This document shows, one piece after another, positions 1 to 7,018 of a stretch of DNA of 9,222 nt. The position numbers and the translations under genes are program-made. Position 1 is the first letter of the stretch, and each line of letters begins with the position of its first letter. The notes under the pieces are model-generated. The model did no database searches. It saw only the letters and a list, made by a program, of their open reading frames with translations, and was not told the DNA's origin. Origin of the DNA: Clostridiales bacterium (GTDB lineage: Bacteria > Bacillota > Clostridia > Christensenellales > CAG-314); the NCBI GenBank assembly GCA_004558105.1, contig SFEB01000044.1, positions 1-9,222 of the forward strand, written 5' to 3'.

Positions 1-4
1 TTTA

Positions 5-13
5 TGATATAAT
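5..13 (+). promoter_or_regulatory. Extended -10 box for the first small ORF
   Basis: The sequence TGATATAAT is a perfect -10 hexamer (TATAAT, 8-13) with the TGn extension. It lies about 77 bases upstream of the small ORF at 90. A -35 box would fall outside the window, so only half of the promoter can be judged. Confidence 0.5.
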
Positions 14-61
14 AAAAATAACTCTTGTGGTGGCAGGAGAAAAAAACAAGAACCACCACTC

Positions 62-91
62 ATAGGCGTTCTTTATAAGGAGAATACCTAT
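62..91 (+). promoter_or_regulatory. Hairpin enclosing the ribosome binding site and start codon
   Basis: ATAGG (62-66) can pair with CCTAT (87-91), and TTCT (69-72) with AGAA (81-84), separated by a 2x2 internal loop. The loop carries the start of the Shine-Dalgarno AAGGAG (77-82), and the outer stem covers the first bases of the ATG at 90. Just upstream, GTGGTGG (27-33) and CCACCAC (53-59) form a second inverted repeat with a 19-base loop. Pairing is seen in the sequence; a role in limiting translation is inferred. Confidence 0.35.
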
Positions 92-221
92 GAAAGAAGA
101 AATTAAAAATAGTATTATTCAGCAAATGCTTTCAGTGTTGGATAATGCGCAACTCAAACAGTTGAAGAAAGCAATCGAAAGCAAAAGGTTTAAGCGACTT
201 AAATTCTTGTGTGTAAAATGA
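90..221 (+). CDS. 43-residue mobile-element small protein
   Basis: A short ORF starts with MKEEIKNSIIQQML and ends in a basic tail. AAGGAG (77-82) is spaced 7 bases before ATG, so translation is credible. The body (residues 1-30) is an amphipathic helix with regular Leu/Ile spacing. Proteins of this size and style are commonly found directly upstream of integrase or recombinase genes in clostridial integrative elements; that resemblance is from memory of the family, not a search. No integrase follows: the next 230 bases contain only scraps. The tail after residue 30 (SKRFKRLKFLCVK) may be out of register with the ancestral protein. Function unknown; probably a remnant of a mobile-element end. 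Confidence 0.55.
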   Translation: MKEEIKNSIIQQMLSVLDNAQLKQLKKAIESKRFKRLKFLCVK

Positions 222-452
222 CAATATTTGTTGGTTGTTATGAAAGTAACAGGTTTCAAATGCGGTTAGTTTAAATGTTAGAATTTTATTGGTTAAGCCT
301 GATTTCAAAGGTGTAGTCTATTTAGCTATACTTTGTTTTCAGGTGTTTTTATATCCTTTTGCATATACTTGCAGGAGGATTTTTATTTTATGAAAAAACG
401 ACGATGAAGTTATTCTATTTCAGACCAAAAATTAAGCAAAGGAGATAAAATA
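222..452. other. Degraded coding region with two minute ORFs
   Basis: No gene of normal length is present. A perfect Shine-Dalgarno AGGAGG (373-378) stands 11 bases before an ATG at 390, but the frame stops after five codons (MKKRR, stop at 405-407). A second frame starts in the overlapping ATGA at 404 and runs 14 codons (MKLFYFRPKIKQRR) to the stop at 446-448. A good ribosome binding site without a gene behind it suggests that a gene start survived while the body was deleted or scrambled. Confidence 0.4.
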
Positions 453-663
453 ATGATATTGAAAAATTATGAAATAGAAGAAATTGAAAGAACAATAGGT
501 TAAATCAATTAAAATTGCTAGTGATAATCAATATAATCCTACATACACATTCAAGATTGGTTTTGAAAAAGATATTGTTGAATTTACCGTTAAAGAACAA
601 CATCGTCAAAATAGTGATTGTAAGAACTTTATGCGGATAAAAAATCGACCTAATTTATTTTGA
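453..663 (+). pseudogene. Frameshifted small hypothetical protein
   Basis: AAGGAG (439-444) precedes ATG at 453. The frame reads MILKNYEIEEIERTIG and stops at 501-503. Exactly there a second frame opens (from 499) and continues for 54 codons (VKSIKIASDNQYNP... to ...IKNRPNLF) to the stop at 661-663. The two halves join smoothly into one plausible protein of about 70 residues with alternating charged and hydrophobic residues, so a one- or two-base indel near 498-503 is the simplest reading. I do not recognise the family. Alternatively the first 16 codons are a leader peptide and the second frame is not translated, since it has no start of its own near its beginning. Confidence 0.4.
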
Positions 664-705
664 ACCTTTACCGTGTTTTTTAGTAGATTTCAATTATTAA
701 CGACA

Positions 706-741
706 TAAAAATGGACGGATAGATTTTGAAATTTATCCGTC
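706..741 (-). terminator. Rho-independent terminator of the sigma-like gene
   Basis: GACGGATA (714-721) pairs with TATCCGTC (734-741), and the stem extends inward by about three more pairs around a short loop. Read on the minus strand the stem is followed by ATTTTTATG. It lies 9 bases beyond the stop codon of the gene ending at 750. Confidence 0.75.
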
Positions 742-749
742 TGTTTTTG

Positions 750-1373
750 TTAAAGGGCGTTCGTTGCTTGCAAATACTTTTTGCGAATACTGTTTTGCCT
801 GCGCCAGATTGTCGAGCGGTTGACGTTTAGTATTTTTCCTATTTGTAGCATTGTAAATCCCGCCATCAAGATTGAAAGCGTTTCATATTCAACGGCGGTT
901 AACTTCATTTTAGAAATAAGCCCGTCAAAGGCGGTATAATCGTTCTTTTGCTCGTTGTCGGGCATTGTTTCGAGTGTGGTGGCAATCTTCTCGTTAAGGC
1001 TCACTGTACTAGCCGTATAGCGAGTATATTGCTTATCCAAGTATCTGTCTGTATAACGAAAGCACGCTTGTTTTATAGTTATCTTCCTGTCTGTTTGGGT
1101 AACGTAAACCTCGTCAAGTCTTTTGCCCATATGTTGGCAAAGAAACAACATTGCCTCTTGCGCAAGGTCGTATGCGTTTGAAAACGGCGAATAATCGTCT
1201 TTTGAGCGGTTCATATCCCGCAATAGTCCTTTGTATAGATAATGCAAATCCTTGCCCGAACGGACGATTACCGTTTTAATACAGGTCAAGGCGATAACTT
1301 CGCCCATTTTCTGTACGTTTTCTGCCGAGATAACCATATCGTTATCTAAAATGCCTTTGTTTACTTTTTTCAT
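750..1373 (-). CDS. Sigma-70-like helix-turn-helix protein (207 aa)
   Basis: The C-terminal third (about residues 157-200) reads as a sigma region-4 type helix-turn-helix: LTAVEYETLSILMAG, then MLQIGKILNVNRSTIWRR, the recognition helix being near 186-196. Residues 66-115 contain a region-2-like stretch (AYDLAQEAMLFL and ITIKQACFRYTDRY). No membrane segment or signal peptide is seen. The start is supported by GGAGG 9 bases before ATG on the minus strand. Such sigma-like proteins are often carried by integrative elements of Clostridia, where they are thought to regulate element genes. Here it stands alone with its own terminator, beside degraded small ORFs and a long inverted repeat, so it may be the last intact gene of a decaying element. 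It could be a DNA-binding regulator rather than a true sigma factor. Confidence 0.7.
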   Translation of the reverse strand: MKKVNKGILDNDMVISAENVQKMGEVIALTCIKTVIVRSGKDLHYLYKGLLRDMNRSKDDYSPFSNAYDLAQEAMLFLCQHMGKRLDEVYVTQTDRKITIKQACFRYTDRYLDKQYTRYTASTVSLNEKIATTLETMPDNEQKNDYTAFDGLISKMKLTAVEYETLSILMAGFTMLQIGKILNVNRSTIWRRQNSIRKKYLQATNAL

Positions 1374-1382
1374 TGTGTTTTA

Positions 1383-1697
1383 CCTCCGATTTACTTCGCC
1401 TTTCGGCAAAAACGGAAGTAGCACCGGGAAAAGATAACAATCTTACGAGTTAAAGTCGCAATACGGAAGTCAACGGAACAGCAAAAATTATTGCGTTGCT
1501 GTTAGTAGCAAACACCTTTTTGAAAACAAAAAAATAAAGTCAAGGTTGAAATAAGCATCCTTGACTTTTGTATTTGTGGAGTAGTAATCAATCAATATTT
1601 GCAATTGGCAACATAGAAGTTTTAGGCAATAATTTTTGCCGTTTACTTCCGCCTTTCACTGTGCTACAAACGTAGTCCGAAAGGCGATAAATCGGAC
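1383..1697. repeat. Long imperfect inverted repeat upstream of the sigma-like gene
   Basis: Four blocks match in reverse complement and in the same order: TCCGATTTA plus CGCCTTTCGG (1385-1406) with 1677-1697; TAGCAC (1419-1424) with GTGCTA (1661-1666); CGGAAGTcAACGG (1464-1476) with 1639-1651 (one mismatch); GCAAAAATTATTGC (1481-1494) with 1626-1639 (exact). The left arm has about 30 extra bases between the second and third blocks and five between the third and fourth. The centre (1495-1625) holds a further hairpin. The outer edge of the left arm contains the ribosome binding site of the sigma-like gene. It is too long and too interrupted for a terminator; it could be a miniature inverted-repeat element, a structured transcript, or a recombination site. 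Confidence 0.65.
1536..1568. terminator. Terminator-like hairpin in the centre of the inverted repeat
   Basis: AAAGTCAAGG (1536-1545) pairs perfectly with CCTTGACTTT (1559-1568) around a 13-base loop. An A-rich run precedes it (1524-1538) and a T-rich stretch follows, stronger in the minus direction. It could terminate transcription on the minus strand or simply be the tip of the larger folded structure. Confidence 0.5.
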
Positions 1698-1792
1698 GGC
1701 AAAACGGCATAGAGAAACCTAGTTTTTGAACACTCGGTTGAAAGTTGCATGGCTATTTATCGTTTGATTTTTAGTCCATAATAATCTCTTGT

Positions 1793-1837
1793 AAAAAATA
1801 ATACGAACTCTGAATTTGTATCAGGGTTCGTATTATT
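1793..1837 (-). terminator. Strong terminator of tRNA-Leu
   Basis: Read on the minus strand, AATAATACGAAC (1837-1826) pairs with its complement at 1808-1797, extended inward through one G-U pair and four more pairs to about 17 pairs around a 7-base loop. It is followed by six T (1798-1793). It begins 7 bases after the encoded CCA of the tRNA. Confidence 0.9.
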
Positions 1838-1843
1838 CTTGTT

Positions 1844-1930
1844 TGGTGCTCGTGATCGGACTTGAACCGATACGAAGTTGCCTTCGAGGGATTTTAAGTC
1901 CCTTGCGTCTGCCGATTCCGCCACACGAGC
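1844..1930 (-). tRNA. tRNA-Leu (anticodon UAA)
   Basis: A complete class II tRNA of 87 bases including an encoded CCA (1846-1844). The acceptor arm GCTCGTG pairs with CACGAGC, with discriminator A. The anticodon stem AGGGA/TCCCT carries the loop CTTAAAA, giving anticodon TAA, which reads UUA and UUG leucine codons. The long variable arm GAAGGCAACTTCG forms its own stem, as expected for tRNA-Leu. The T-arm is ATCGG, TTCAAGT, CCGAT. It has its own promoter and terminator, and luxS lies just upstream on the same strand. Confidence 0.95.
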
Positions 1931-1950
1931 GCACCTTGGCAACGAAGATG

Positions 1951-1979
1951 ATTTTATCACACCTTCGTAAAAATGTCAA
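1951..1979 (-). promoter_or_regulatory. tRNA-Leu promoter
   Basis: On the minus strand TTGACA (1979-1974, perfect -35) and TAAAAT (1956-1951) are 17 bases apart, with TGA directly before the -10 as an extended element. The start would be near 1944, about 14 bases before the mature tRNA 5' end at 1930. Confidence 0.85.
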
Positions 1980-2003
1980 CAATCGGCGTGAATTTTTTTA
2001 TTA

Positions 2004-2471
2004 TTAATCGGGATAGACGAAACGCGCGTGTTCTTTCAGGTCGTTTTTGTACTTACGGACGTAGAATTTCGCAAGCGACAGATTTTGTTCGAGATAGTTG
2101 CCGCATTGTTCCGGTCTCGCACCCGGGATTTCACCCTCGAAACCGATGACGAAGTCGCACATTTCAATCACCGTCGGCAATACGTCGTCGACGGTCAGAT
2201 TTCCGAAAAGAACGATATAACACCCAGTACGGCAGCCCATCGGGCCGAAGTAAACGACGTCGTTTTTTATTTTACAGTTGCGCAGGTAGATTGCGCAAAG
2301 GTGTTCAATGGTATGTAAAGCGGGCATGTCCACCGGCGGTTCTCTGTTTGGCGCGGTCAGGCGCATGTCAAACGTAGTTACGACTACGCCGTCTTTGACG
2401 TCCCTGCGTGAAACGTACAAACCGGGGAGAAGAGTGAGGTGGTTTATCTTAAAACTTTCGATTTTTTCCAT
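2004..2471 (-). CDS. luxS: S-ribosylhomocysteine lyase LuxS
   Basis: LuxS cleaves S-ribosylhomocysteine to homocysteine and DPD, the precursor of autoinducer AI-2, in the activated methyl cycle in the cytoplasm. The 155-residue length is normal. The metal-binding motif HTIEH is at 53-57 (His53, His57, catalytic Glu56), the catalytic Cys is at 80 in GPMGCRTG, and the third metal ligand Cys is at 123 in EQCGNYL. The substrate-binding stretch DMRLTAPNREPP (35-46) is also intact. The N-terminus (NHLTLLPGLYVSRRD) is of the clostridial type. The leader from the predicted promoter is only about 15 bases and contains a weak AGGCGGAAG site. No pfs/mtnN, metK or cysteine-synthesis gene is adjacent. No terminator is seen between its stop and the tRNA-Leu promoter, so transcripts may run into the tRNA. 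Confidence 0.95.
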   Translation of the reverse strand: MEKIESFKINHLTLLPGLYVSRRDVKDGVVVTTFDMRLTAPNREPPVDMPALHTIEHLCAIYLRNCKIKNDVVYFGPMGCRTGCYIVLFGNLTVDDVLPTVIEMCDFVIGFEGEIPGARPEQCGNYLEQNLSLAKFYVRKYKNDLKEHARFVYPD

Positions 2472-2492
2472 GAGTTTTTACTTCCGCCTGTT

Positions 2493-2521
2493 ATTATAGC
2501 ACTCGTTCGGTCGATTAGCAA
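2493..2521 (-). promoter_or_regulatory. luxS promoter
   Basis: On the minus strand TTGCTA (2521-2516) and a perfect TATAAT (2498-2493) are separated by 17 bases, with TGC directly before the -10 as an extended element. Transcription would start near 2487, about 15 bases before the luxS ATG. Confidence 0.7.
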
Positions 2522-2561
2522 CCGAAAAGGGTCGGTGTTTTCATTTTTTTCGCCTTTTCGG
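2522..2561. repeat. 9-bp inverted repeat between luxS and the SPOR gene
   Basis: CCGAAAAGG (2522-2530) and CCTTTTCGG (2553-2561) are perfect inverted copies with 22 bases between them, just upstream of the gene starting at 2575 and next to the luxS -35 box. This could be a regulator site serving both divergent genes, or a hairpin. Confidence 0.4.
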
Positions 2562-2574
2562 CATAGTGTAAAGC

Positions 2575-3414
2575 ATGAGTACCGACCGCAAACCTTCAAA
2601 AAAACCGACGACGTCGTACAAGTACGATGAAGTCAAGCCGTATTTCCGTCAGAAAGCTTTCGCCGGCACTACGCGGTACGATTTTAAGCAGAAGAAGGGA
2701 AGAAAAATCGGATTTTACAACGTAACCAAAACGATTGCCATTGCGGTTTTGGTCATTGTCGTACTGGTTTTTTTCGGTTCGATTTTTTTCAAGTCAAAAA
2801 CCGTAACTCTTGATGAAGAGACGGTTTACGGAGTAGTAATCGGCGAGTACGTAACCGAATCGACGGCAAATTATTATTCGATGGTTTGCAAAAGTCGCGG
2901 CGGTGCGGGCGGGGTTTACCGTGACGACGGCAAATATATGCTTTTCGTTGCGTTGTATTTATCCAAAGCGGACGCTACCGCGGTTGCCAACAAGTTACTT
3001 GAAAGCGGAGAAAGTGCCTACGTATACGAATTTACGCTCCCTGAAACGACAATTCGGTGCGAGGGTGGAACGCGTTACCAACTCAGAGAACTGACCACCG
3101 TTTTTTATGACGTTCTTGAAGAGTTACTGACGGTTGTTCTCGAGTACGACTCCGACACCAGAAACAGCGGTGATATTTCGTTGGATATAGTCAGAATGAC
3201 TGAAATGACCGACGAAGCTATTCTTTCGGTAGAAAAACTGTCCGATTCAGCCGAAAAAGATAAAAACGTCACGGCGATAAAAACTTTTCTTGCAAGCCAA
3301 AAAACCATTCTTTCCCGTCTTGCCGACGGCGTGGTAAGGTCGACCGACCTGAAAATCGCTTATTTTGACTTGCTGTTGCTCAACAAAGAATTCCGCAACC
3401 GTTTCGGCAAATAA
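2575..3414 (+). CDS. Membrane-anchored SPOR-domain protein
   Basis: A 279-residue protein in three parts. Residues 1-49 are basic, hydrophilic and probably cytoplasmic. One hydrophobic segment (about 52-72, AIAVLVIVVLVFFGSIFF) makes a single-pass anchor with the rest outside. Residues 84-153 match the SPOR pattern: a first strand YGVVIGEY, a helix, GGAGGVYRDDGKYMLFV, a second helix, and SAYVYEF; SPOR domains bind denuded peptidoglycan at division sites. Residues 165-279 are mostly helical and not recognised. An in-frame stop 6 bases before the ATG fixes this as the earliest start, although no good Shine-Dalgarno is visible. A role in cell division or sporulation envelope work is inferred from the domain. 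It is divergent from luxS and ends at a shared bidirectional terminator. Confidence 0.75.
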   Translation: MSTDRKPSKKPTTSYKYDEVKPYFRQKAFAGTTRYDFKQKKGRKIGFYNVTKTIAIAVLVIVVLVFFGSIFFKSKTVTLDEETVYGVVIGEYVTESTANYYSMVCKSRGGAGGVYRDDGKYMLFVALYLSKADATAVANKLLESGESAYVYEFTLPETTIRCEGGTRYQLRELTTVFYDVLEELLTVVLEYDSDTRNSGDISLDIVRMTEMTDEAILSVEKLSDSAEKDKNVTAIKTFLASQKTILSRLADGVVRSTDLKIAYFDLLLLNKEFRNRFGK

Positions 3415-3423
3415 ATTAAAGCA

Positions 3424-3451
3424 AAAAAAAACGCAAAACTGCGTTTTTTTT
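3424..3451. terminator. Bidirectional terminator between convergent genes
   Basis: Eight A and ACGCA-type bases (3424-3435) pair with TGCG and eight T (3440-3451) around the loop AAAC, a 12-pair stem with T-runs in both directions. It serves the SPOR gene ending at 3414 and the minus-strand desulfurase ending at 3500. A weaker second hairpin, ACGG (3472-3475) with CCGT (3484-3487), followed on the minus strand by ATTTTTATT, lies closer to the desulfurase. Confidence 0.85.
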
Positions 3452-3499
3452 AAATAAATAGAATAAAAATGACGGATTTTTGCCCGTTACGGTGCAAGT

Positions 3500-4636
3500 T
3501 TAGATTTTTTTCACTATCTGTTCCATTGAGTTTAAAAAGGCGTAAGCTTCTTCCTGCGTATTTGCTCCGCTGACGCTTACTCTGACCAGTCCCGTCCTTG
3601 ACGTTCCCAAAAAGTTATGGCACAAGGGTGCGCAGTGTAATCCGCCTCTGGTTGCTATTTTATAGTCGCGTGCGAGTGCGTCTGCGATTTCCTGACTGTC
3701 CGAGCCGAGAACTTCGAACGATATGATACCGCTGTCGTTGGGAACGCTTAAAACCTTTACTCTTTTCAGGTTTGTCAATCCGTTCCGTATCGTATCCATG
3801 ACGAGTTTCATGTGCTCGTTGAATTCAACGTGAGTACTGTTCCACCAGGTTAACGCTCCTTTAAGCGCGAGTATGGCGGGGGAGTTGACGGTGCCGCTTT
3901 CAAATCCTTCGGGGCTGTCTGTGGGTTGTGTGAGCATATGACTTTGAGTACCCGTTCCGCCCAAACGAATGGGGTTGGGTTTGCTTTTTTCGTTGAAACA
4001 CAATGCGCCTAAACCTGCGATTCCGTGTAAACCTTTGTGTGCCGGCAAAGCGACCATATCCACGCAGTCTTTTTCCATATTAAGAGGTATATATCCTGCG
4101 GATTGAGCGGCGTCAATCACGAAAGTCACGCCGTTTCTCCGACATATTCTACCTATTTCGGCTACTGGTTGAGTTGCGCCCAGAACGTTAGAAGTCTGTG
4201 CTAAAACCACCATACGGGTAGCAGGTAAAAGAGCGTTAAGCACCTTTTCGGGCGATATTATCATATTTTTATCCGGTTCAAGTACGGTCAGGGAGATATT
4301 GCCGCTCCGTTCAAGCATTTTAAGCGGTCTTAAAACAGAGTTGTGTTCGAGCACGCTTGTTATCACATGAGAACCTTTTACCCTGATACCGCCAAGTATC
4401 GCGAGATTTAAGGCGTCTGTGCAGTTTTGCCCGAACACGACGTTGGCGGGATTGTTTAGTCCCACCATATCAGCCAACGCTTTTCGTGTTGAAAAAATTT
4501 CTTCACTGAGTTCGTTAGTCAATTCGTTAAAACTCCGATTAGGGTTAACGGGTAGCAACGTAACAGCTTTTTTCAACCCGTCCAACGCCTCTTGCGGCTT
4601 AAAAAAAGTCGTTGCGGCATTGTCGAAATAAATCAT
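3500..4636 (-). CDS. Cysteine desulfurase family protein (aminotransferase class V, TIGR01977-like)
   Basis: A PLP-dependent fold type I enzyme of 378 residues, expected to move sulfur or selenium from (seleno)cysteine to an acceptor, giving alanine. It begins MIYFDNAATT, typical of NifS/SufS enzymes. Cofactor-binding residues are visible: EHNS (97-100), Asp175 and Gln178 in IDAAQSAG, and the Schiff-base Lys201 in PAHKGLHG. The likely catalytic Cys335 lies in RGGLHCAPLCH (330-340), with a second cysteine at 339. The short active-site loop and RxGxHC motif resemble SufS/CsdB (group II). GGAGG stands 12 bases upstream of ATG, which is rather far. The gene is not next to iscU, sufBCD or thiI, so it is unlikely to be the housekeeping Fe-S enzyme; the divergent DUF3343 neighbour suggests a specialised sulfur or selenium role. 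The true substrate is not shown by sequence. Confidence 0.85.
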   Translation of the reverse strand: MIYFDNAATTFFKPQEALDGLKKAVTLLPVNPNRSFNELTNELSEEIFSTRKALADMVGLNNPANVVFGQNCTDALNLAILGGIRVKGSHVITSVLEHNSVLRPLKMLERSGNISLTVLEPDKNMIISPEKVLNALLPATRMVVLAQTSNVLGATQPVAEIGRICRRNGVTFVIDAAQSAGYIPLNMEKDCVDMVALPAHKGLHGIAGLGALCFNEKSKPNPIRLGGTGTQSHMLTQPTDSPEGFESGTVNSPAILALKGALTWWNSTHVEFNEHMKLVMDTIRNGLTNLKRVKVLSVPNDSGIISFEVLGSDSQEIADALARDYKIATRGGLHCAPLCHNFLGTSRTGLVRVSVSGANTQEEAYAFLNSMEQIVKKI

Positions 4637-4703
4637 ATAATAAAAGAACCTCCGAGCACTTTTTTTGTTTTTTTGCAGTATAGTATATTATGTGGGCGCT
4701 TTG

Positions 4704-4719
4704 GTTTATACATATAAAC
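4704..4719. promoter_or_regulatory. 16-bp palindrome in the divergent intergenic region
   Basis: GTTTATA (4704-4710) and TATAAAC (4713-4719) are exact inverted copies separated by CA. The palindrome ends two bases before the AAAGGAG ribosome binding site of the DUF3343 gene. TATA-rich -10-like boxes for both strands occur at 4677-4691. The position suits an operator controlling one or both divergent genes; the binding protein is unknown. Confidence 0.4.
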
Positions 4720-4736
4720 GAAAGGAGAGTGTTAAT

Positions 4737-4985
4737 ATGTTTTTTTTCGTAGCATTCAGGAGTCGTACGGCTGCGTCGTCGGCATTCGGGCGCCTTAAAG
4801 ACTATGGTTTGACATGCACCTTGTTCAGTACGCCTGCCGCGGCAAACCTCGGCTGCGGTCTGAGCATAAAGTTTTCACCTTCGGATCTGGACGCCGTAAA
4901 AAGCATCTGTCAGGCGGAAAACGGGTATGCAGGAGTATTCCGTGCCGTAAAATTCGGTGAAAAAACCGTCGTTTCGCGTTTGTAA
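4737..4985 (+). CDS. DUF3343 family protein (putative Se/S carrier-like)
   Basis: An 82-residue soluble protein starting MFFFVAFRSRTAASSAFGRL. A first beta strand and helix are followed by STPAAANLGCGLSIKF (31-46), matching the conserved cysteine-glycine motif of DUF3343, with Cys40 the candidate sulfur- or selenium-carrying residue. A second helix (DLDAVKSICQA) and a C-terminal strand complete a small alpha/beta fold. ATG at 4737 is chosen because AAAGGAG (4721-4727) lies 9 bases upstream; the frame is open further upstream but without a credible start. DUF3343 proteins often occur near cysteine desulfurase and selenium genes in Clostridia, and here one is divergent from a desulfurase. The carrier function is a family proposal, not demonstrated. 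Confidence 0.75.
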   Translation: MFFFVAFRSRTAASSAFGRLKDYGLTCTLFSTPAAANLGCGLSIKFSPSDLDAVKSICQAENGYAGVFRAVKFGEKTVVSRL

Positions 4986-5027
4986 TAAAAACTTTGGCAA
5001 AAATCGTATACAAAAAGGTTTTGCTTG

Positions 5028-5036
5028 TGGTATAAT
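5028..5036 (+). promoter_or_regulatory. Extended -10 box immediately before nth
   Basis: TGGTATAAT is a perfect extended -10. The first base of the ATG at 5043 lies 7 bases after its last base, exactly where transcription would be expected to start, so the message could be leaderless. No good -35 box is present at the normal distance, as is usual for extended -10 promoters. Confidence 0.5.
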
Positions 5037-5042
5037 AAAAAA

Positions 5043-5675
5043 ATGCAGGAAAAAACTAAAAAAATCATTGAGATTCTGGCAGAAAAATACCCTAATCCGA
5101 AGAGCGAGTTGAATTTTGAAAATCCTTTTCAACTGCTCGTTTCGGTCATTTTGTCTGCTCAATGCACCGACAAACGCGTCAACCAAGTGACTCCGATGTT
5201 GTTCGCCAAAGCGCCCACGCCAGAGGCTCTCGCGGATTTGCCCGTAGAAGAGTTGGAAAAAATCATTTTCAGTTGCGGCTTTTATCACGCCAAGGCAAAA
5301 CACCTTAAAGATATGGCGGCAGAACTCGTTGCCCGTTTCGGTGGACAAGTTCCCTCCGATATCGAGTCGCTGAGAACGCTTCCCGGTGTCGGACGAAAAA
5401 CGGCAAACGTCGTGTACGCCGTAGGTTTCGGCGGACAGGCGATAGCGGTGGATACCCACGTTTTTCGCGTTTCAAACCGACTGGGGTTGACTCATGCCAA
5501 GGACGTTTTGAACACCGAAAAGCAGTTGATGGAGGAGATTGACCGCGATATGTGGGCAGATTGTCATCACTACATCTTATTGCATGGTCGCTACACTTGC
5601 AAGAGCGCGCGTCCCGACTGCGCCGATTGCCGTTTGACCGAATACTGCGACTACTTTAACCAAGCAAAAAAATAA
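5043..5675 (+). CDS. nth: Endonuclease III (DNA glycosylase/AP lyase)
   Basis: Nth removes oxidised pyrimidines and nicks abasic sites in base excision repair. The 210-residue length is typical. The helix-hairpin-helix LPGVGRKT is at 113-120 with catalytic Lys119, the catalytic Asp is at 137 in VDTHVFR, and the [4Fe-4S] cluster loop has cysteines 186, 193, 196 and 202 with the expected spacing C-X6-C-X2-C-X5-C. The early motif LSAQCTDKRVN (37-47) is also conserved. The start is uncertain: ATG at 5043 fits the protein family but has no Shine-Dalgarno and sits at the predicted transcription start; TTG at 5025, in frame and adding MWYNKK, has AAAAAGG 6 bases upstream. obg starts 13 bases after the stop, so the two are probably one operon. 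Confidence 0.93.
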   Translation: MQEKTKKIIEILAEKYPNPKSELNFENPFQLLVSVILSAQCTDKRVNQVTPMLFAKAPTPEALADLPVEELEKIIFSCGFYHAKAKHLKDMAAELVARFGGQVPSDIESLRTLPGVGRKTANVVYAVGFGGQAIAVDTHVFRVSNRLGLTHAKDVLNTEKQLMEEIDRDMWADCHHYILLHGRYTCKSARPDCADCRLTEYCDYFNQAKK

Positions 5676-5685
5676 GGAAAAATAG

Positions 5686-6954
<1,269 letters not shown>

Positions 6955-6990
6955 AAATAATCAAAGTAAATGGTTTTATTTTTAAATAAA

Positions 6991-7018
6991 GGGTAGGCAG
7001 TTAAATAACTGCCTACCC
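6991..7018 (+). terminator. Terminator after obg
   Basis: GGGTAGGCAGTT (6991-7002) pairs with AACTGCCTACCC (7007-7018) around a 4-base loop, a 12-pair stem. It is followed by GTTTCGTATTTTT, a weak but T-rich tail. It lies 36 bases after the obg stop. Confidence 0.8.

Noticed and set aside
1383..1697. The long inverted repeat as an insertion sequence or CRISPR
   Set aside because: There is no transposase frame between the arms, no clear target duplication was seen, and no regularly spaced repeats exist; it is kept only as an unexplained repeat.
1844..1930. tRNA-Leu 3' end as attachment site for the left accessory region
   Set aside because: The tRNA and its terminator are intact and I found no second copy of its 3' end in the left region.
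1757..2007. ORFs of 60-70 codons on both strands over the tRNA
   Set aside because: They run through the tRNA-Leu gene, its promoter and its terminator, and have no ribosome binding sites; they are chance frames.
4875..5459. 194-codon minus-strand frame opposite nth
   Set aside because: It is antisense to a well-conserved gene with all catalytic motifs and has no family resemblance of its own.
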